From: Flectobacillus longus
Lineage (GTDB): Bacteria; Bacteroidota; Bacteroidia; Cytophagales; Spirosomataceae
Direction: 5' to 3'
DNA: 64,000 nt
NCBI RefSeq assembly: GCF_030056705.1
Contig: NZ_JASHIC010000016.1
Span: 62,001 to 126,000, forward strand
Position 1 is the first letter of the stretch, and each line of letters opens with the position of its first letter. Below are positions 45,491 through 54,388 of this stretch, piece by piece. Below the pieces are notes generated by a model. It saw only the letters and a program-made list of their open reading frames with translations. It did no database searches and was not told the origin of the DNA. Position numbers and translations under genes: made by a program.

Positions 45491-45651
45491 AAATAAGATT
45501 GGGTCTATACGAAAACAAACCACTAATCCTTACCCACGAACCACTTATCCAAAATCGCTTCATGACTTGATTTTTCATTCGTAGTATTGATTATTCAAAA
45601 AACTCTAGTGGCTATAACGAAGAGCGGATACTCAAAACTATCAAACGAAAT

Positions 45652-47115
45652 ATGAAATCAGGCGTTTACAGACTTTTAGTGGGAGCTGCACTTATCGCTG
45701 GGACACAGGCTCAGGCGCAAACCGCAGTAGAGGCTCCTAGTTCAAAAGGCCCAAAAATCACTCTACAACAGGCGGTAGATATTGCACTTCGCAACAATAT
45801 CTCTGTAAAGCAATCAGAAATACAGCTTCAGAACGCCGTGTTGAACTATCAACAAGCTAAAAATAACCAGCTCCCTGGTGCCAATGGTACCGTCAGTGAA
45901 TTCTTCAACTTTGGTCGAAGCCTTGACCCATTTACCAACACTTATGTAGCTCGAAATATTAACTACAATAGTTTGGGCGTAAATGCTGGACTTACGGTTT
46001 TTAACGGCAATCTCCTCAAAAATACGGTTATTCAAAACGATTTATTGGTCAAAGCCAATCAGTTGGATATGCAAGCCATGAAAGAGAATATCTCGATGCA
46101 AGTGGTATTGGCTTATTTGAATATCCTCAATGCTGAAGACCAACTTACGATTGCACAAAGCCAAACGGCTATTACCAAATTGCAGATTGAGCGTACAGAA
46201 AAATTAGTACGTGCTGGTTCGCTTCCACAGTCTAACTTACTAGACCTAAAAGCTCAGGTTGCTAACGAAGAAACTACTGTTGTAAACAATCAAAGTACCT
46301 TAGATTTGGCAAAACTCAATTTAATCCAATTGCTCAACGACAAGGAAATTGCTAATACAGTCAATCTTGATAGAATTTCGGTACCAACGCCATCAACTAC
46401 AGCGTATGATGCACCAGTTGACCAAATCTATCAAACTGCCGAAGGAACTCAACCAACGGTAAAGGCATCGGATTTGAGAGTAAAAAGTGCTGATAAGGGA
46501 ATTGAAATTGCCAGAGCTGGCTTTCTACCAACCATCAACCTTTCGGCTTCGACAGGCGCCAACCAGTCCAATGCTCAAAAAATCTATAAAGTTGATGGTA
46601 CCAATCAGCAGAATTTAGGAACGGTTAGTTTTAATGGACAAGATATTCCGTTGGTTGTAAATACACCACGTACTGTTGAAGCAGGAACGGTAGGCTATTT
46701 CAAGCAACTAGAAAACACTTTTAATTATGCCTTCGGAGCGAGTGCTAATATTCCAATCTTTAGCCGTTTTGCGAACAAAACTCGTGTGAGTCAAGCCAAA
46801 TTACAAAAAGTAAATGCTGAATTGGAAGCTCAAAAAACACGCTTGACTTTGCGTCAGAATATCGAACAAGCTTATACCAATATGTCAAATTCGGCTAAAA
46901 GATATGAAGCTTTGACCGTACAAGTAACTGCTTTGGAAGAATCGTTCCGTGCTGCCGAAAGTCGTTTCAATGCAGGAGCAATTGATTTTGTAAGCTACAA
47001 TTTGCAAAAAACAAATTTGGACAAAGCAAAAGCAAACCAAATTCAAGCCAAGTATGACTTTATTTTCAGAACCAAGATATTAGACTATTACCAAAATAAA
47101 CCGCTCACATTTTAA
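45652..47115 (+). CDS. TolC family outer-membrane efflux protein
   Basis: This 487-residue outer-membrane channel has a signal peptide at 1-23 (TQAQAQT). It has the two repeated OEP halves: ITLQQAVDIALRNNISVKQS with long helices up to about residue 220, and the second half with KASDLRVKSADKGIEIARAGFLP and helices from about 375 to the end. It would dock with the adaptor encoded next (94 bases on). No inner-membrane pump gene is adjacent. Confidence 0.95.
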   Translation: MKSGVYRLLVGAALIAGTQAQAQTAVEAPSSKGPKITLQQAVDIALRNNISVKQSEIQLQNAVLNYQQAKNNQLPGANGTVSEFFNFGRSLDPFTNTYVARNINYNSLGVNAGLTVFNGNLLKNTVIQNDLLVKANQLDMQAMKENISMQVVLAYLNILNAEDQLTIAQSQTAITKLQIERTEKLVRAGSLPQSNLLDLKAQVANEETTVVNNQSTLDLAKLNLIQLLNDKEIANTVNLDRISVPTPSTTAYDAPVDQIYQTAEGTQPTVKASDLRVKSADKGIEIARAGFLPTINLSASTGANQSNAQKIYKVDGTNQQNLGTVSFNGQDIPLVVNTPRTVEAGTVGYFKQLENTFNYAFGASANIPIFSRFANKTRVSQAKLQKVNAELEAQKTRLTLRQNIEQAYTNMSNSAKRYEALTVQVTALEESFRAAESRFNAGAIDFVSYNLQKTNLDKAKANQIQAKYDFIFRTKILDYYQNKPLTF

Positions 47116-47209
47116 CCAAACACTCGATTGAATGTAAAACCTTGAAAAACTATTATGTTTCATCGTTTTTCAAAAACCTTAACATCAATCTTTCAAAACT
47201 TTATATACA

Positions 47210-48592
47210 ATGAAAAACAAATCCAATAAAATCTGGGTCATTTTAGCCGTTGTCGCAGTCGTAGTGGTAGGTGGGTTGATTTTAGCGAAAAAGAATGGTT
47301 GGATCGGAAAAGAAGAAGCTACAGAAGTAGAGCTATCTAAAGCTAAACGTGCAGACATTATTGAGCGTGTTTCTGCTTCAGGTAAAGTACAACCTGAAAT
47401 CGAAGTAAAACTTTCTCCAGATGTTTCTGGTGAGATTGTAGGTCTTTATGTAAGTGAAGGCGACTCGGTTATAGCAGGTCAATTATTATTGAAAATACGT
47501 CCTGATAACTACGAATCGTTATTGGCTCGTGCCGAAGCACAAGTAAACTCTGCCAAAGCTTCATTGGAGCAGTCAAAAGCTATCCAATCTCAATCAGAAG
47601 CTCGTTTGTTAAAAGCAAAAACTGATTTTGATCGTAACAAAAAGTTACATGATGATAAAGTAATTTCTGATTCGGATTACGAACAATTTAGCTCACAATA
47701 TTCTGTGGCAAAACAAGATTTGGAATCGGCAAAAGCAAACGTTCAAGCTGCGGCATTTAACGTAAGAAGCTCAGAAGCGGCTTTGAAAGAAGCTCGTACC
47801 AACTTGACTAAAACAACGATTTATGCACCGCAAAGCGGTACTATCTCAAAGTTGAACGTAGAGCTTGGCGAAAGAGTTGTAGGTACATCTCAAATGGCTG
47901 GTACTGAGTTGCTTCGTATTGCCAACTTGAATAAAATGGAAGTTCGTGTAAATGTGAACGAAAACGATATTACCCGTGTTAGTCTTAATGATACCGTAAT
48001 TATTGACGTAGACTCATACAGTGCATCAGGTCGTAAATTTAAAGGTATTGTTTACGAAGTAGCAAGTTCTGCTAATGGTTTGGCAACTTCTTCGGCGGCA
48101 GCTTCGGTATCTAACGACGCTGTTACTGAATTTGAAGTAAAAATTAGAGTACTTCGTAGTTCTTATGCTGATCTTATTAAAGGCAAACGCTCTTATCCTT
48201 TAAAACCAGGGATGACAGCTTCGGTAGAGATTGTTACCGATCGCAAAAATGGTGTTTTGTCAGTACCTCTAGCAGCAGTTACAACTCGTGACCCTAAAGC
48301 TGCTAATCAGGAGAAAAAATCAGAAGAAGAAAGCAATAATTCTGAAGAACCAAAAGTTATTAAAAAAGAAAAGCTCAAAGAAGTAGTGTTTGTTTTGACC
48401 AAAGACAATCATGCTAAATTGAAAGAAGTTACCACTGGTATCTCCGATTTTGATAATATCGAAATTTTAAGTGGATTAACTGAAGGAGAACAAATCATTT
48501 CGGGTCCTTATGTGACAGTTTCTAAGAAATTGAAAGATGGAGAATTAGTGAAGAAAAAAGAAGCTAATAAGGATAACAAAGAGAAGAAGTAA
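47210..48592 (+). CDS. Membrane-fusion (HlyD/MacA-like) periplasmic adaptor
   Basis: This 460-residue adaptor protein of efflux systems has a single N-terminal membrane helix (about residues 7-26), not a lipobox. The lipoyl/barrel-sandwich halves lie in VQPEIEVKLSPDVSGEIVGL and KTTIYAPQSGTISKLNVELG, with a coiled-coil hairpin between them (about 105-200, Ala/Lys/Glu-rich). The beta-barrel follows, and a charged low-complexity insertion (about 365-390) sits near the C-terminal MP domain. The layout is that of MacA-type proteins working with a MacB ABC transporter, but no such gene follows here. A bidirectional terminator ends the unit. Confidence 0.94.
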   Translation: MKNKSNKIWVILAVVAVVVVGGLILAKKNGWIGKEEATEVELSKAKRADIIERVSASGKVQPEIEVKLSPDVSGEIVGLYVSEGDSVIAGQLLLKIRPDNYESLLARAEAQVNSAKASLEQSKAIQSQSEARLLKAKTDFDRNKKLHDDKVISDSDYEQFSSQYSVAKQDLESAKANVQAAAFNVRSSEAALKEARTNLTKTTIYAPQSGTISKLNVELGERVVGTSQMAGTELLRIANLNKMEVRVNVNENDITRVSLNDTVIIDVDSYSASGRKFKGIVYEVASSANGLATSSAAASVSNDAVTEFEVKIRVLRSSYADLIKGKRSYPLKPGMTASVEIVTDRKNGVLSVPLAAVTTRDPKAANQEKKSEEESNNSEEPKVIKKEKLKEVVFVLTKDNHAKLKEVTTGISDFDNIEILSGLTEGEQIISGPYVTVSKKLKDGELVKKKEANKDNKEKK

Positions 48593-48679
48593 AAGATAGA
48601 GTCGTGAATCTCTAGAAATGATTAAAAAATGAACTAAGATTATTATTAGATAAATTTAGTTTGGTTTAGGGTTTATGGA

Positions 48680-48714
48680 AAAGCCATCTCAGATTGTCGG
48701 AGATGGCTTTTTTT
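48680..48714. terminator. Bidirectional terminator between convergent genes
   Basis: AAGCCATCTC (48681-48690) pairs with GAGATGGCTT (48700-48709), followed by TTTTT to the right and preceded by AAA on the left. It serves the rightward adaptor gene and the leftward T9SS-sorted protein gene, whose stop is at 48713-48715. Confidence 0.9.
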
Positions 48715-49204
48715 ATGGCTTTACTATCTTAAATGTCGTTATACCTTGTGTAGTTTGAAGGTGTAATAAATACATACCAGAGCTCCAATCTTTACTTTCA
48801 AGAGCTAACCTGTACTCTCCTGCCTCTTTGTACTCATTCCGAATCAACTCTACAATGGGCTCCCCCGAGGCATTACTCACAACTAAAGATATTGTACTCG
48901 ATTGTGGAATTTTAAAACTGATAGTGGCTACATCTTGTACTGGATTAGGCGATACTGTCAGAGAACTTGTAAATAAGGCCTCTTTCAAAGGAAAATATTG
49001 AATTTTGGCACTAAAACTATTTTGTCCTTTTGCCCTAAATCCTGATTGCAAAACAATCGCCTTTGATGCTCGATAATGTGTCGGAACAGTGGTTACTTTG
49101 CTCGACTTTATATAATCTGATTGTACTTCCTGTATAGAGGTACTTTGAGGATATGCTTTTGTAATAACTCCTATAAAAAAAGCAATAAAGTAGTTTTTAG
49201 TCAT
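48713..49204 (-). CDS. Small secreted protein with T9SS type A sorting domain
   Basis: The protein is 163 residues with a signal peptide (1-19, TKAYPQ). Residues about 20-80 match nothing known. The C-terminal 80 residues are a Por-type sorting domain: LTVSPNPVQDVATISFKIP, then IVELIRNEYKEAGEYRLAL, WSSGMYLLHLQTTQGITTFK and the end KIVKP. This domain directs export through the T9SS encoded at the left of the window and is normally cleaved. It lies 47 bases after the leftward repeat-protein gene and is likely co-transcribed. Confidence 0.93.
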   Translation of the reverse strand: MTKNYFIAFFIGVITKAYPQSTSIQEVQSDYIKSSKVTTVPTHYRASKAIVLQSGFRAKGQNSFSAKIQYFPLKEALFTSSLTVSPNPVQDVATISFKIPQSSTISLVVSNASGEPIVELIRNEYKEAGEYRLALESKDWSSGMYLLHLQTTQGITTFKIVKP

Positions 49205-49251
49205 GATATTAGGCTGATAAAAGGCAATAGCAAGAATATGATAAAGAAATA

Positions 49252-50652
49252 TTAGCGTTTTATCTTTTGAGAAAAACCTCCTTTTCGAGTTTTTTTCAAC
49301 GATTCAATATCTTGTTTCATTTGTTGATTTTCCTTTTTCAACTCAATCATATATAGGGTTAACTCTTCGATTTTTTCAAGAAGCTTGGTATCTGTTTGAT
49401 GCAAATCATTGCCAGAAATGACCATTTCTGCTGCTGAAGGAATATTGGGTAAGTGTTGATATTTTTTGATATAATCTTCTACTTTTTGTAAAGGCATTAA
49501 ATGATGTTTTTTTGAAAAAACATGATCTGCCCAATCTTCGGTATTTTTCAAAGCTACCTTTACTTGTTCCGTCAAAATACCTTCTGAGACATATAGGTTA
49601 TAGCCTTCGGGCAAAGAATTAATACCATCTCCAATCACCACTCCTCTAGTACTGTTGTTTTTTAAAAAACCTGACTCATTACTTGTCCAAAGGTTATTAT
49701 TAGTGATACTGTTGGCTGTGAGTTTTACTTCTGGTAACGAATTGGCAGATGGTGTAATCAAAAATGTCACAAGATTTCCTGACTCATCAGCAAAAAGCTG
49801 TCTCAAACCATTAACCGTATTTCTTGTTGGGATATTTCTCAATTGTAAAACACTCGCATTATTTCCTGCACCAACAACTACCAGTTTGGCACCACTCGTA
49901 ACAGGGTCATTCGTACCGATTCCAACATTAGCATTATTTCCCAACACAATAGAGTTAGAAATAGCCAATTCTGTATTAGCACCAATAGCCGTGGCGTTGG
50001 TAATATTACTCGCGCTCGAAGCCACACCTGTCAATGCACCAATAAAAGTATTATAGTCGCCCGACATAAGTTTGCTGCCAGAGCTAAAGCCTACAAAGGT
50101 ATTTTGCGAACCAGATACATTATCTTGCCCTGTCAAAGTTCCCAGTCCTGTATTATTGTTACCAGTGATTGTATTGATACCACTTGCTGTACCGATATAG
50201 GCATTGCCATTTGCCAAAGAGCGACGCCCAGCGTTGACACCAATAAAGGTATTGGAGTAACCCACAGCATTAGACAATCCTGCGGCAGTTCCCAAAAACA
50301 TATTGTTATTGCCAGTCGTGTTTGAGTATCCCGCCGATTCGCCAATAAAAGTATTGGCAAAGCCAGAAGCATTCAGAAAACCTGCCGTTTTTCCAATGAA
50401 TATATTATTTGTACCTTGATTGTTAAACCCCGCACCATCTCCTAATAAAACATTGGCTATACCCGCAATACTTAGAATGGGCTTCCCTCCGATTTTGTAG
50501 GCACTATCCGACATGATATTAATACTACCTCCTGCAATATCTAGAGGATTATTAATAGTCAAGCTTTGACCATAAGGAGCCGTTATGGTCTGGGAAAATG
50601 AGCTAAAGGTGATACAAAGTATCACAAATAATAGAGAGTAGTAGCGTTTCAT
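49252..50652 (-). CDS. Surface protein with 17-residue N-x-F-I-G repeats and C-terminal coiled coil
   Basis: The protein has 466 residues with a signal peptide (1-20, SFSQT). From about residue 67 to 209 there are some eight or nine units of 16-17 residues of the form NTFIGxxAGxxNxxGxx. These resemble the head repeats of trimeric autotransporter adhesins. A beta-rich stretch follows, then KNTEDWADHVFSKKHHLMPL and YQHLPNIPSAAEM, a C-terminal block common in Bacteroidota tail-fibre-like proteins. A coiled coil (about 420-455) ends in KKTRKGGFSQKIKR. No sorting domain is present. A trimeric surface or matrix protein is inferred. Confidence 0.8.
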   Translation of the reverse strand: MKRYYSLLFVILCITFSSFSQTITAPYGQSLTINNPLDIAGGSINIMSDSAYKIGGKPILSIAGIANVLLGDGAGFNNQGTNNIFIGKTAGFLNASGFANTFIGESAGYSNTTGNNNMFLGTAAGLSNAVGYSNTFIGVNAGRRSLANGNAYIGTASGINTITGNNNTGLGTLTGQDNVSGSQNTFVGFSSGSKLMSGDYNTFIGALTGVASSASNITNATAIGANTELAISNSIVLGNNANVGIGTNDPVTSGAKLVVVGAGNNASVLQLRNIPTRNTVNGLRQLFADESGNLVTFLITPSANSLPEVKLTANSITNNNLWTSNESGFLKNNSTRGVVIGDGINSLPEGYNLYVSEGILTEQVKVALKNTEDWADHVFSKKHHLMPLQKVEDYIKKYQHLPNIPSAAEMVISGNDLHQTDTKLLEKIEELTLYMIELKKENQQMKQDIESLKKTRKGGFSQKIKR

Positions 50653-50963
50653 TTTTACTTAGGACAAATAAAAGAGTACAGCCTTTATCAAAGACTATTC
50701 TCCAAGTTAAAACTGTTCAATAGACTATGTCAAACAAATCCTGTACTAAAGAGTAATCGGGCAGTTTGATACATCAAATTTAAGGGTGGTTAGTATAGTG
50801 GAGTGTGTTTTAAGATACTTGGTATGCCACAAAGGAGATGACTCATCAAGCAGGTTATTAGCAGGTAATTAATATTCTTCTCAACAATCTTCTTGCCAGA
50901 ATTCCTTCAAGTTATTTATGATGAATGAGTTACTATTTTAATACGATGAAATTAACGTTTTCT
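50653..50963. other. Intergenic region before the repeat protein
   Basis: These 311 bases between the glycosyltransferase gene (stop at 50964) and the repeat protein show no gene, terminator hairpin or repeat that I can identify. The promoter of the leftward repeat protein should lie near its left end. Confidence 0.4.
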
Positions 50964-52151
50964 TTAATGAAATTGAAATTTTGAGGACTCACAAAAACTA
51001 TTTTTATAAACTGTGATAGACTCATTAATAAAGTTTTCTCTAGAATAGGTACTTCGGGTTACTAAAGCGTTGGTTTTTAAGGCTTGATAAAGTTGGGTAT
51101 TCTTTTCTAATAACTCGATAGATTGAATAATACCTACTATTTCTTCCTCGTGATCTGGTGATGGAGGGATAAGAACGCCATTATGCAAATGTTCGATAAT
51201 TTCATTGTTACCTCGACTATCTGAAGCAATCACTGGTACGCCCATCGCCAAGGCTTCGAGCACACATACAGGAATACCTTCTTTTTTACTCGGAAATACA
51301 AAATAGTCCGAAATCGACAAATATTCTTCTACTTTGGAGGTAAACCCTGTTATTGTAATATCAGGATGTTGTTCAATATATTGCCATTGCGATGTACTTA
51401 GCCCGCTCGAATGCACAGGATCGAGACCACCTATCAACAATAGCTTAAACTGCTGTGGATAACTTTGTACCAATTGTAGAAAAGTCTTTACCACAATATG
51501 AAAGCCTTTAAAGGCGACAAATCGTCCTGTAAAAGCAATGACTCTTTGTTGTTGAATTCCTAAGCTTTGGCGTAGGTTTGTTCGAGTATTTTCTGAAAAA
51601 TTATGAGGATTAAATTTTTCTAAATTACAGCCCAAACCAAGACTTTGATGTTTGTAAACTTTGCTTTTATAAACAGTCTGAACAATGTCGGTATCAGATT
51701 GATTGAGCAAAAAAATTTTATCAAGCTTTTGAAAACAAAAATTTTCTAAAAAATAAAAAAGTCCTTTTTTCCAGCCATAACTACTATTTAGTCCTAATCC
51801 ATGAAAAGTACCCCAATAAGGAATATCCATTTTTCGAAAAAGAATGGTAGGAAATATGCCTGTAGTAAAATGTGCATGCACCAAATCAGGTTTGATTTCT
51901 GACACCAAACGTCGAATCTGCCATGCCACTAGCAACTCATGCTTGATTCGAATGCTTCTGGGAATACCTAAATAATGAAAATGGATATTGAGGTGATTGA
52001 AAGAATAAAGATTGGGTATATCTATGGTTTTTTCAGCCGAGCAAATAATATGTAGCTCGATATCGGGAAAATGCTCGAATATGGATAAGGATAATTCCGA
52101 TAGAAAGATATTGAAACTACCTACATCAGAAATAATAAACATAAATTTCAT
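50964..52151 (-). CDS. Glycosyltransferase family 4
   Basis: This GT-B fold enzyme has 395 residues from the ATG at 52151 (the frame extends to a TTG at 52166). The N-domain carries KPDLVHAHFTTGIFPTILF. The C-domain has VIAFTGRFVAFKGFHIVVKT and the nucleotide-sugar motif SKKEGIPVCVLEALAMGVPV with the GT4 EX7E glutamates, then ASDSRGNNEII. It adds a sugar to a lipid-linked polysaccharide unit on the cytoplasmic side. It is the last gene of the leftward polysaccharide cluster, 31 bases after the GT2 gene. Confidence 0.93.
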   Translation of the reverse strand: MKFMFIISDVGSFNIFLSELSLSIFEHFPDIELHIICSAEKTIDIPNLYSFNHLNIHFHYLGIPRSIRIKHELLVAWQIRRLVSEIKPDLVHAHFTTGIFPTILFRKMDIPYWGTFHGLGLNSSYGWKKGLFYFLENFCFQKLDKIFLLNQSDTDIVQTVYKSKVYKHQSLGLGCNLEKFNPHNFSENTRTNLRQSLGIQQQRVIAFTGRFVAFKGFHIVVKTFLQLVQSYPQQFKLLLIGGLDPVHSSGLSTSQWQYIEQHPDITITGFTSKVEEYLSISDYFVFPSKKEGIPVCVLEALAMGVPVIASDSRGNNEIIEHLHNGVLIPPSPDHEEEIVGIIQSIELLEKNTQLYQALKTNALVTRSTYSRENFINESITVYKNSFCESSKFQFH

Positions 52152-52182
52152 AAACTTACTAGGCAAAATGATGGCTTAAAAA

Positions 52183-53097
52183 CTAGGTAGACAACCTACT
52201 CTTACCCACTCTACTGACGATACCGTCGTACCAGCCACAAAGAATGTACTTGAGATATTTTCTTTTTTGAGGGACTAAGGCTATATAAACAACAACTCGA
52301 GATACGGTATAGAATAACTCACGGACTTTATACTGCCAATGAATATGTGGTTGCTTGAGCATTAGTATCGAATTTCGAGCCAAATAATATCTTCTTAAAG
52401 GACTATGAACCGAAATTTCTCTTCCCAAAACCTTCAGACGGTCGTCACCCACCTGATGCCACATAACTGCTGTCGGAATAGCAAACATTTCGTACCCCTT
52501 ATTGTAAGCCCGAAAGCTCCACTCGATATCAATATAATCAATAAAAAAGTCTTCATTCATCAACCCTGCTGTCTCAAAAGTCTTACGATGAACTAAGCAA
52601 CCTGACGAGATAAGAAAAGAAGCAGAAATAGGTTTAATATCCTTGTTTTGTGGATATTTATGAATCAAACGAAATCCCCGAAAAACCGAAATAGGATAAT
52701 TACGTAAGGTGCGTGGGTCTTGATAAATAGGACCAACGGCTCCAAGATGATGCCCATCGATTGTCAGCGATTTCCATGCTTCTACTAACTTTTGAATCAT
52801 TTGCTCTTCTGGCAAACTATCGTGGTCAAATAAAATAACCCCATCTATTGCTGAATTCTGTAAAGCAAATACTATTCCTTTATTTTGTGCAAAGCCTATT
52901 CCAAAGTTATCTGCTAGCGAAATAAGCGTCACTTGAGGATAATTGACTAATATTTCTTCTATTTCTTTGACATTATGACTTCCATTATCTACAATAACAA
53001 CACTTACTACTTGCAACCTAAGTCTCTCAAGTAGCTTTTGAATATTTATAATTAATGGATGAAAAGTGACAATTACTGCCGCTATTTGATTGGTCAT
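52183..53097 (-). CDS. Glycosyltransferase family 2 (rhamnosyltransferase-like)
   Basis: This GT-A enzyme has 304 residues: IAAVIVTFHPLIINIQKLLE at the start, VVSVVIVDNGSHNV, the acidic DGVILFDHDSLPEE (DxD-type) and FIDYIDIEWSFRAYNKGYE with the catalytic ED-type residues. These match the WcaA/RfbF rhamnosyltransferase group. The C-terminal 60 residues are basic and amphipathic (RRYYLARNSILMLKQPH). The donor sugar is not provable from sequence; no dTDP-rhamnose genes are in the window. Confidence 0.92.
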   Translation of the reverse strand: MTNQIAAVIVTFHPLIINIQKLLERLRLQVVSVVIVDNGSHNVKEIEEILVNYPQVTLISLADNFGIGFAQNKGIVFALQNSAIDGVILFDHDSLPEEQMIQKLVEAWKSLTIDGHHLGAVGPIYQDPRTLRNYPISVFRGFRLIHKYPQNKDIKPISASFLISSGCLVHRKTFETAGLMNEDFFIDYIDIEWSFRAYNKGYEMFAIPTAVMWHQVGDDRLKVLGREISVHSPLRRYYLARNSILMLKQPHIHWQYKVRELFYTVSRVVVYIALVPQKRKYLKYILCGWYDGIVSRVGKSRLST

Positions 53098-53179
53098 AAG
53101 TAGGAATGCTGAATTGTAAGTGATGAATTGTGAATGAATTTATTAAACCAGAGAAATTTATTGTTTTCTAAATCAAAAA

Positions 53180-54352
53180 TCACTTGGTATCAAACCATTT
53201 TATCTCTACTTTTTTCAAAAAAAACATTACCAAAACAATATAAAACCAATTGGTTAGCCATCTGAAATATTGCTCCTCGATGGGTTGCATTAATAAAGCA
53301 TATATCAAAAAGCCCAAAAGATAGCAGGAAGTTATATGAAACCTTTTCGCTCGAAAATAAAGCAGATTATAGCCAAAACCCAGTAACAAAGGAATAACAA
53401 ATACCCCTATCATACCAAAATCCAGATAATAAGGTTTGAGATATGAATAAGTGTTAGTGGGCAGTGGTGTACTAATCCATTCTGAGATAACTGGTGCTAC
53501 AGGAATATTAAAACCCAAACGCCCTATCCAAAGCCACACCACTCTAAAAGTATTGTAACCAAAATACGGAACAGGGTCGATGCTTACCAAACTCAGAGCG
53601 GGCAGTGATGCCACCGCATAAGTCAACAACATAGGAATAATGGATTCCCCCGAAAAATCAGAAGTTCTACCTATCGTAATAAGTACAATCAAGCTTATAA
53701 GCATGAGACTTCCCAGTATAGCTTGTCCTGCCGAAATTTTGTTTTTCCAAAGTAAATCATAAGCCAAAGGCACCACAAAAAAAATCAATTGTCCACGTGA
53801 GCCTAGTAGGTAAGTATAAACTAAAAACACTACCACTAGGATGCCATTGCGCCAAGAAAAAGAGGTATGGGTCAGTAACAAAACCAAATAAACGGAGCTC
53901 AAGGTTTGAATCAACCCGTAAAGTCCGAAACGTTTTCCATCATTTTCGACTAAGGTATTCCGTAATTCTTGAATATCACCCCATGAAAATTGCCCTACCT
54001 CTTTCACTACCATCGGAAGAGTAAGCACCAAAGAAAGTAAAACGATTGGGTAAAAGAGGGAAAGATTTTTGACAAAAAGCGTATCGTCATCAAGAGGCTC
54101 AGCAATAGTTATTTCGGGTATTACTTTTTGGTATAGCCCCCAACAGATCAAACCTCCCAGTGAAAACCCCAAACAACTTAGCCCTATGAAGGGGGAAATC
54201 TCATCGAGATTAACAGAAAAATAAGCTTGATTATACCAAAAAATAAAATAATACATCAACCATAACCCTGTTTGTATTACGATAGGATTCAGCAGGCTTC
54301 TGTAAAGTAGACTGTTCCCTATCAATAATATCAAAAGTAAAGCTAATGTCAT
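53180..54352 (-). CDS. Polysaccharide polymerase-like membrane protein (Wzy/O-antigen polymerase type)
   Basis: This integral membrane protein of 390 residues has about eleven helices and a large outer loop (about residues 235-310) with YFGYNTFRVVWLWIGRLGFN and PLPTNTYSYLKPYYLDFGMI. The latter resembles the conserved region of oligosaccharide repeat-unit polymerases. Together with the flippase upstream it would join repeat units in the periplasm. Polymerases are weakly conserved, so the call rests on topology, the loop motif and the neighbours. Confidence 0.82.
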   Translation of the reverse strand: MTLALLLILLIGNSLLYRSLLNPIVIQTGLWLMYYFIFWYNQAYFSVNLDEISPFIGLSCLGFSLGGLICWGLYQKVIPEITIAEPLDDDTLFVKNLSLFYPIVLLSLVLTLPMVVKEVGQFSWGDIQELRNTLVENDGKRFGLYGLIQTLSSVYLVLLLTHTSFSWRNGILVVVFLVYTYLLGSRGQLIFFVVPLAYDLLWKNKISAGQAILGSLMLISLIVLITIGRTSDFSGESIIPMLLTYAVASLPALSLVSIDPVPYFGYNTFRVVWLWIGRLGFNIPVAPVISEWISTPLPTNTYSYLKPYYLDFGMIGVFVIPLLLGFGYNLLYFRAKRFHITSCYLLGFLIYALLMQPIEEQYFRWLTNWFYIVLVMFFLKKVEIKWFDTK

Positions 54353-54388
54353 AATTTATAATTTTGGACAGTCGGATAGTAAGCTAAC

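Noticed and set aside
49990-50460. Regular repeats of about 51 bases that might suggest a CRISPR or minisatellite
   Set aside because: They are codon-level repeats of the 17-residue NTFIG unit inside a protein gene; the units are diverged and lack spacers.
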